Translations under genes and position numbers: made by a program
Assembly (NCBI RefSeq): GCF_900107925.1
Contig: NZ_FNUJ01000021.1
Span: 16,345 to 80,344 of the forward strand
Reading direction: 5' to 3'
Length of the DNA: 64,000 bases
Origin: Amycolatopsis pretoriensis
GTDB taxonomy: Bacteria > Actinomycetota > Actinomycetes > Mycobacteriales > Pseudonocardiaceae
The notes under the pieces: generated by a model
Databases searched by the model: none
Told to the model about the DNA's origin: nothing
What the model saw: the letters and a program-made list of their open reading frames with translations, nothing else
In this document: positions 59,755 to 64,000 of the stretch, in pieces
Layout: each line of letters begins with the position of its first letter
Position numbering within the stretch: position 1 is the first letter of the stretch

Positions 59755-62133
59755 TCAGCTCGCTTCGCCCAGGATGCCGCCCAGCAACGTCGCGAGGGTA
59801 CGGCGGTCGGAGACGCCGAGTTTGGCGCGAATACGAGCCACGTGGTGTTCGACGGTCTTGGCGGAGATGTGCAGCTGTTCGCCGATCTCCTTGTAGGTGT
59901 GCCCGGCGACGACCAGCCGCCCGATGTCGCGCTCGCGCGGGGTCAGGGCCGGCGGCTCGGCCGCTGCCGGTGCCGCGGCCACGGTGGAGCCCACCGGAAA
60001 CTGCTTGGCCGCGCGCAGGAGCGTGACCATGGCCGCGCGGTCCGTCGCGCGGACGGCCGCCTGGCCGGCCAGCCTGGCCGCGTCCCAGCGCAATCCCGCA
60101 CGGTTGAGCAGTCTCGCGGCGGCCAGGATCGCCTCGACGTCGACCGAACCGTCGAGGACGGCCAGCCATTGTGAGCCCGCCGCGGCGAAAGCCGGGGCGA
60201 GCCGCCCGGGCTCGGAGGTCCCGGCCAAGGGGCGCAGCGCCTTCCGCGCGGTGTCGCCGTCGCCGCCGACGATCGCCGCGTGGAACGCGGCCCAATGCAG
60301 CCATGCCGACCACACCACCGGGGAGCCGTGCCGATCGAGCACGGCGAAGGCGCGGTCGCGGTGCACGCTCACGCGGTAGCCCTCCTCGATCCGGGCCGCG
60401 GCCACGAGCACCTCGCCCAGGGGGAGCAGGGCGAACAAATCGACCGGCTGCCGCATCATCGCCTCGTACGCCGCTCGCCAATGCTCCCGCACGTTCTCGG
60501 GCGTCCCGCCGCGGCGGGCCAGCCCCAGCTCCAGCCCGTGCAGGAACAGCTCGTCGCGCGGCCCGAGACGGACGTCCGATCGGCGCACCTCGGTCCGGCG
60601 GGCTTCCGCGGTGGCGAGGTCGCCCTGCAGCATCGCCGTCCAGCCGAGCAACAGCGTGTGCCGCTCCCCGCCGCCGGCCCGCTCGAGCACGCCGTGCGCG
60701 AGGTCGAACTCGGCGGTGTGCAGCGCGACCAGCGCGGTGAGCGCGGCGGGCGTGTCCGGCAAGAGGTCTCCGGTCCCGGTGGCCGCCGCCGAGTCGGCTG
60801 CGGAGAGCAACGTGGTCAGTGCGGCTTCCGGCCGGCCGGCCACCGATTCCCGGATGCCCGTCAGCAGCCGCGCTGCGACGTGCCCGTAGGCGGGGACCGG
60901 GCCGGCCGCAACGTCGGGGACGTCGTCGACAGTCTCGCCGAGCGCGATCGCGGCCAGGTCCGCCAGCCGGGCCGCCCCCGGATCGGCGGACCAGCGCAGC
61001 AGCTCCGCGCCGCGGGCGAGGTCGCCGCGGCGGGCGATCACCGTGCCGGCGACGAGCGCCCCTCGGGTCCGGGCCTCCGGCTCCGCGGTGTTCAGCAGTT
61101 CGTCGCCGAGCCGCAGGGCCGTGTCGAGCCGCCCGCTCAGCACCGCCGCGCGCGCCCAGTCCGGTGCCAGGCGGATCCGTGAACTGCCCGCGTGGGCTGC
61201 GGCGGCGTACAGGTCGAAGGCGAGCGCGGGATCGCCGACGGCGGCTTCGGCCGCCGCCGCTTCGAACCCGGCGCGCACGACACCGCCGGCGGCCCCGAGG
61301 CGCAGCAACTGCCGTGCGATCGCGAGCACGGGCCGCCCGGCGCCCAGCTGGGCTTCCAGCATCCGCACCAGGACGGTCAGCCGGTGATCGACGCCGGTGT
61401 GGTCCTGTACCGCCCGCGCCACGATCGGCGGCACGGCGTCGTCGTCGGCGAGCAGCCCGGCGGCCCGGACCTGCTCGACGACGGCGGACACGTCGTCGCG
61501 AGGCCGGTCCAGGGCGACCGCGAGCAGCTCCAGGTCACTCCGGCCGCCGGCCGCGGCGGCGACCAGGTAGGTGAGCCCTGGTTCGCCGAGCCCGTCCAGC
61601 TCGGCTCGCAGCTGGTCGATCAGCTCCTCGACGACAGGTACCCGCAGACAGCGCGCCACCAGCCGCGGCACCCCGGCCGTGGCCCGCTGCACCGACACCG
61701 CCCGCTCCCAGGTGAGCGGCCTGCCGAGTACGTCGCCGGAGAAGCGGACGACGTCGCCCGGACTCCACGGCTCCAGGCGCAGGTACTGGGCCGGCGCCCC
61801 GGCCAGCATGGTGACGATCGACCCCGCTGCGCCCCGGGTGTGGGTGAGCACCAGCCGGGGCGCGCCTGCCACAAGCGTGCGCAGGTCCTCTCCGGCCAGC
61901 GTGTCGGCGTCATCGAGCACCACGGCGGCGTCCGTGGCGGGGGTGGCCACGGTGAGGTCTTCCCGGCCGATCACCGGGACGCCGGCCGCGCGGTAGTGCC
62001 GGCCGATCGCGTTCAGGACCGTCGACTTGCCGTGCCCGTGCGCTCCGGTCAGGACCAGCCGCAGCGGGTCACCCGGACGGGCGTCGATCCCGGCGAGCAC
62101 CTCCCGCAGCCGGGACGACAGCAGCTCCTCCAC
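59755..62133 (-). CDS. LuxR-type ATPase regulator, IniR-like
   Basis: A 792-residue STAND-like regulator. Walker A GAHGHGKST at residues 30-38, Walker B VVLDDADTL, a long helical middle, and a C-terminal LuxR HTH (LTPRERDIGRLVVAGHTYKE, QLHISAKTVEHHVARI). In mycobacteria IniR, a similar ATPase regulator, lies beside and controls iniBAC; here the gene is divergent from an iniB-type gene, so I call it IniR-like by domain and context. GTG start with GGAGG ahead. Confidence 0.75.
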   Translation of the reverse strand: MEELLSSRLREVLAGIDARPGDPLRLVLTGAHGHGKSTVLNAIGRHYRAAGVPVIGREDLTVATPATDAAVVLDDADTLAGEDLRTLVAGAPRLVLTHTRGAAGSIVTMLAGAPAQYLRLEPWSPGDVVRFSGDVLGRPLTWERAVSVQRATAGVPRLVARCLRVPVVEELIDQLRAELDGLGEPGLTYLVAAAAGGRSDLELLAVALDRPRDDVSAVVEQVRAAGLLADDDAVPPIVARAVQDHTGVDHRLTVLVRMLEAQLGAGRPVLAIARQLLRLGAAGGVVRAGFEAAAAEAAVGDPALAFDLYAAAAHAGSSRIRLAPDWARAAVLSGRLDTALRLGDELLNTAEPEARTRGALVAGTVIARRGDLARGAELLRWSADPGAARLADLAAIALGETVDDVPDVAAGPVPAYGHVAARLLTGIRESVAGRPEAALTTLLSAADSAAATGTGDLLPDTPAALTALVALHTAEFDLAHGVLERAGGGERHTLLLGWTAMLQGDLATAEARRTEVRRSDVRLGPRDELFLHGLELGLARRGGTPENVREHWRAAYEAMMRQPVDLFALLPLGEVLVAAARIEEGYRVSVHRDRAFAVLDRHGSPVVWSAWLHWAAFHAAIVGGDGDTARKALRPLAGTSEPGRLAPAFAAAGSQWLAVLDGSVDVEAILAAARLLNRAGLRWDAARLAGQAAVRATDRAAMVTLLRAAKQFPVGSTVAAAPAAAEPPALTPRERDIGRLVVAGHTYKEIGEQLHISAKTVEHHVARIRAKLGVSDRRTLATLLGGILGEAS

Positions 62134-62253
62134 GACACCTCCAGGAACGGCGACCCCAAATGGTCACCTGCCAGGAGTTCGTGACTGGGCCCTGCCGCAG
62201 ATGGGCGGGTCGTCCCCTGTTCGGGCATGAGACCCACACCACTCGGATGGGTT

Positions 62254-62287
62254 ACCCCCTAACGGGTCGCGGGACCCCCTCAGGGGT
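62254..62287. promoter_or_regulatory. Paired 14-base operator-like sites between the LuxR gene and iniB
   Basis: ACCCCCTAACGGGT (62254-62267) and ACCCCCTCAGGGGT (62274-62287) are near-identical imperfect palindromes whose starts are exactly 20 bases apart, two helical turns. This is what a dimeric LuxR-type activator bound in tandem on one face of DNA would need. They lie 120-155 bases from each divergent start. Confidence 0.55.
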
Positions 62288-62409
62288 TTCGAAGATCACC
62301 GTTAGGCGTCGCACCCGATGTCCAGGGTGCGGCCGACGCCCTAGCTTCGGTGCGGTCGGTGATCCCCGTGGTCGGCGACGTCATCCGTTCCCCACAGAGA
62401 GCCTGGTCG

Positions 62410-63273
62410 ATGAACCCCGCGCAGTCGCTGTACGAATTCACGCTCAACCTGCTCAACGACCCGTCCGCCCGCACCGCCTTCGGCGACGACCCCCAGGGCA
62501 CGCTCGACGGCGCGGGCCTCGGCGACGTCTCCGGCGCCGATCTGCACGACATCCTCCCGCTGGTGCTGGACTTCGCGCCGGTCGGCACCCTCGGCGGCGA
62601 GAACGGCCTGAACCTCGGCTCCATCACCGGCCAGGCCGGCGCGGTCGAGCAGCTCAAGGCCCTCACCCAGAACCTCGCGCTCGGCGACACCACCTCCGAG
62701 AACAACGTCCTGGGCGCGGTCAGCGGCATGACCGCCCTCACCCAGAACATCACCGACCCGTTCTCCGCCGCGGGCGACCTGACCAGCGGCATCGACCACA
62801 TCGGCGGGGGCCAGGCCGACCCGGTCACCACCGTCACCGGCGCCCTCGGCGACGTCACCGGACACGTGGCGGGCGGCGACGTCACCGGCGCGCTCGACGG
62901 CGGCAACCTCACCGCCGGGCTGCAGGACGTCTCGGGCCTCACCTCCGCGGTCGGCAACGCGCAGGGCGTCGGCTCCACGATCGGCGACCTCACCGGGAAC
63001 CTCGGCGTGAACGCCGGTCTCGAGCACACCGTCGGCGACGTGACCGCCCACGGCGTCGACGACGTCGTCACCCACCTCGGCGACATCAGCCACAACGGCA
63101 CCCTCGGCGACGTCACCAGCCACGTCGGCGACATCGCCTCCCATGCCGGCAGCATCTCCGACGTCCACGACGTCGTCGGCAACATCGGCGAAGGCGCCCT
63201 CAGCGGCAACATCGGCGCGGACCTCAGCCACCTGAGCATCGGCTCCGGCAACGACGTCCACCTCCCCCACTAA
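62410..63273 (+). CDS. iniB: IniB N-terminal-domain protein
   Basis: A 287-residue protein. Residues 1-50 match the IniB N-terminal domain (NPAQSLYEFTLNLLNDPSAR, LHDILPLVLD). The rest is Gly/Asp/Val/Thr-rich with repeating LGDVTGHV and NLTAGL units, no signal peptide. IniB-type proteins are induced by cell-wall inhibitors in mycobacteria; iniA and iniC (dynamin-like) are not next to it here. ATG 62410 was chosen over an earlier start because the domain begins there. Ends in a strong hairpin. Confidence 0.8.
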   Translation: MNPAQSLYEFTLNLLNDPSARTAFGDDPQGTLDGAGLGDVSGADLHDILPLVLDFAPVGTLGGENGLNLGSITGQAGAVEQLKALTQNLALGDTTSENNVLGAVSGMTALTQNITDPFSAAGDLTSGIDHIGGGQADPVTTVTGALGDVTGHVAGGDVTGALDGGNLTAGLQDVSGLTSAVGNAQGVGSTIGDLTGNLGVNAGLEHTVGDVTAHGVDDVVTHLGDISHNGTLGDVTSHVGDIASHAGSISDVHDVVGNIGEGALSGNIGADLSHLSIGSGNDVHLPH

Positions 63274-63283
63274 GCCCTCGCGG

Positions 63284-63324
63284 CGGCCGCCGCGGTTCCC
63301 GGTGTCCGGGGACCGCGGCGGCCG
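63284..63324 (+). terminator. Strong hairpin after iniB
   Basis: Seventeen-base stem (63284-63300 with 63308-63324, one G-U pair), 7-base loop, 11 bases after the iniB stop. Confidence 0.8.
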
Positions 63325-63740
63325 TTCCGCGTTCCAAACCGCCGCGGCACGCGACCTGCCGATCACCCGCAAGGCCGAGACCCTGCTGGTCGAAGTCGGC
63401 GACCGCGATCCGGACGCCGCGTCCGTGCGCACCGACCCCGGCGGGAAAGCGGTCTGGGCGCGGGTGCCGATCAGGGTGTTCCTCCTGTGCCCTTGAGCGC
63501 GCCGCCGCTCGCCGAGAGGCCGGTCGCCGCCACGACCCTGGAGTGATCCGGCGGTGGCGACGACCGGCGGACGCCGCCGCTTCGGCGTCCCCGGTGGCGG
63601 ATCTACTGCAACCCGCCGCCAGACTGCGATCGCTGTCCGAGCCGATACAGCGAAGGACGGTCACCCCGGACTCCAGGAGGTACGTGGAGCCCGAGGTGAC
63701 CGTCCGGTACGGCCGCCCGTCGGCGGCCCGATCGTGGATG
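63325..63740. other. Intergenic region between iniB and the fasciclin gene
   Basis: About 416 bases. A plus-strand frame runs from 63302 to 63496 but begins inside the iniB terminator and resembles no family; I do not call it. A long inverted repeat is present near the right end. Confidence 0.35.
63659..63702 (-). terminator. Hairpin after the fasciclin gene
   Basis: CGGTCACC (from 63659) pairs with GGTGACCG (to 63702), with a second inner stem GGACTCC/GGAGCCC. It starts about 40 bases beyond the minus-strand stop, so it likely ends the fasciclin transcript. Confidence 0.5.
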
Positions 63741-64000
63741 TCAGTTCTTGTTGGTGCCCGGGGTCAGCACCTTGTCGATCACGAAGACGGTCGCGTTCTT
63801 CGTGGGGATGTTCCCGCAAAGGATCTTCGCGCCGTTGACCGTCATGCTGTCGCCCGAACCCTCGATCTTCAGCGGGCCGCCCGCGGTGTTCAACGACTCC
63901 AGCGAGCCGGCGGAGGCGAGGCCCTTGGCGTCGTAGCGCTTGCCGACGACGTGGTACTGCAGGATCGGCGCCAGCTCGGCCGGCTTGCCCGCCAGCTCAT
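63741..64000 (-). CDS. Fasciclin-domain secreted protein (5' end off the window)
   Basis: The last 86 codons of a gene that runs off the right edge. They form the C-terminal part of a fasciclin (FAS1) domain: LAPILQYHVVGKRYD, ESLNTAGGPLKIEGSG, MTVNGAKILCGNIPTKN and the closing ATVFVIDKVLTP. FAS1 proteins of actinobacteria are usually secreted or lipid-anchored (MPT70/MPB83-like) and act in adhesion. A Cys in ILCGN fits those relatives. Confidence 0.85.
   Translation of the reverse strand, partial: ELAGKPAELAPILQYHVVGKRYDAKGLASAGSLESLNTAGGPLKIEGSGDSMTVNGAKILCGNIPTKNATVFVIDKVLTPGTNKN

Noticed and set aside
62280..63251. Minus-strand open frame opposite iniB
   Set aside because: Antisense shadow; the plus strand carries the IniB N-terminal domain and ends in a terminator.
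63302..63496. Possible small gene after iniB
   Set aside because: It starts inside the iniB terminator hairpin, has no ribosome site and matches no family.

Overview
The window is high-GC DNA from an actinobacterium. An Amycolatopsis-like member of the Pseudonocardiaceae is my best guess. This rests on gene content (HU protein with a long Ala/Lys/Thr tail, an IniB-type protein, actinobacterial Tad genes, GAF-ANTAR and DUF2637 proteins) and is an inference, not a sequence match. I see no tRNA, rRNA or CRISPR array. The left edge cuts an FAD-linked oxidase gene and the right edge cuts a fasciclin gene.

Layout. (1) 1-3.75 kb: an XRE/NB-ARC/TPR regulator co-translated with the oxidase, with a nested palindrome over the regulator's start codon, and a divergent small secreted protein. 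(2) 3.86-13.9 kb: a compact plus-strand Tad/Flp secretion operon (lipoprotein, secreted protein, CpaB-like, TadZ-like, TadA, TadB, TadC, Flp-like pilin, three TadE/G-type minor pilins) ending in a membrane LysM protein fused to an activator-type output domain. (3) 14.2-14.9 kb: HU protein and terminator. (4) 15.1-40.5 kb: a defence island. Its core is a nine-gene minus-strand operon: TerB-domain membrane protein, BrxC/D-type ATPase, Lhr-like helicase (together the Shango arrangement), then an unknown protein, a Cas4/RecB-like nuclease with an apparent Fe-S cysteine set, an unknown 502-residue protein, an SF1 helicase, SbcD and SbcC. Beside it on the plus strand are a DUF4238 gene, a three-gene cassette ending in a TPR-CHAT caspase-like protein, three membrane or cytoplasmic genes sharing a beta-rich domain, and a Schlafen/AlbA-type gene. 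(5) 41.3-51 kb: two coupled sigma-factor genes, then small regulators, a DUF2637 gene and several decayed genes (serine recombinase, ArsR-type regulator, SAM methyltransferase). This looks like the scar of an integrated mobile element. (6) 51.3-63.3 kb: stress and cell-envelope genes: GAF-ANTAR regulator, six-gene Asp23/AmaP alkaline-shock cluster, damaged STAS gene, a large Gly/Asn/Ser repeat secreted protein, a second secreted protein, a Tat-exported ferritin-like protein behind a sigma-B-type promoter, and an IniR-like LuxR regulator divergent from iniB with paired operator-like sites.

The most interesting candidate is the extended Shango operon. Its junctions are mostly 4-base overlaps, which suggests that the helicase/ATPase/TerB module works with a DNA-end-processing set (nuclease, SF1 helicase, SbcCD). 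Second is the CHAT cassette, whose two co-translated partners I cannot assign to any family.
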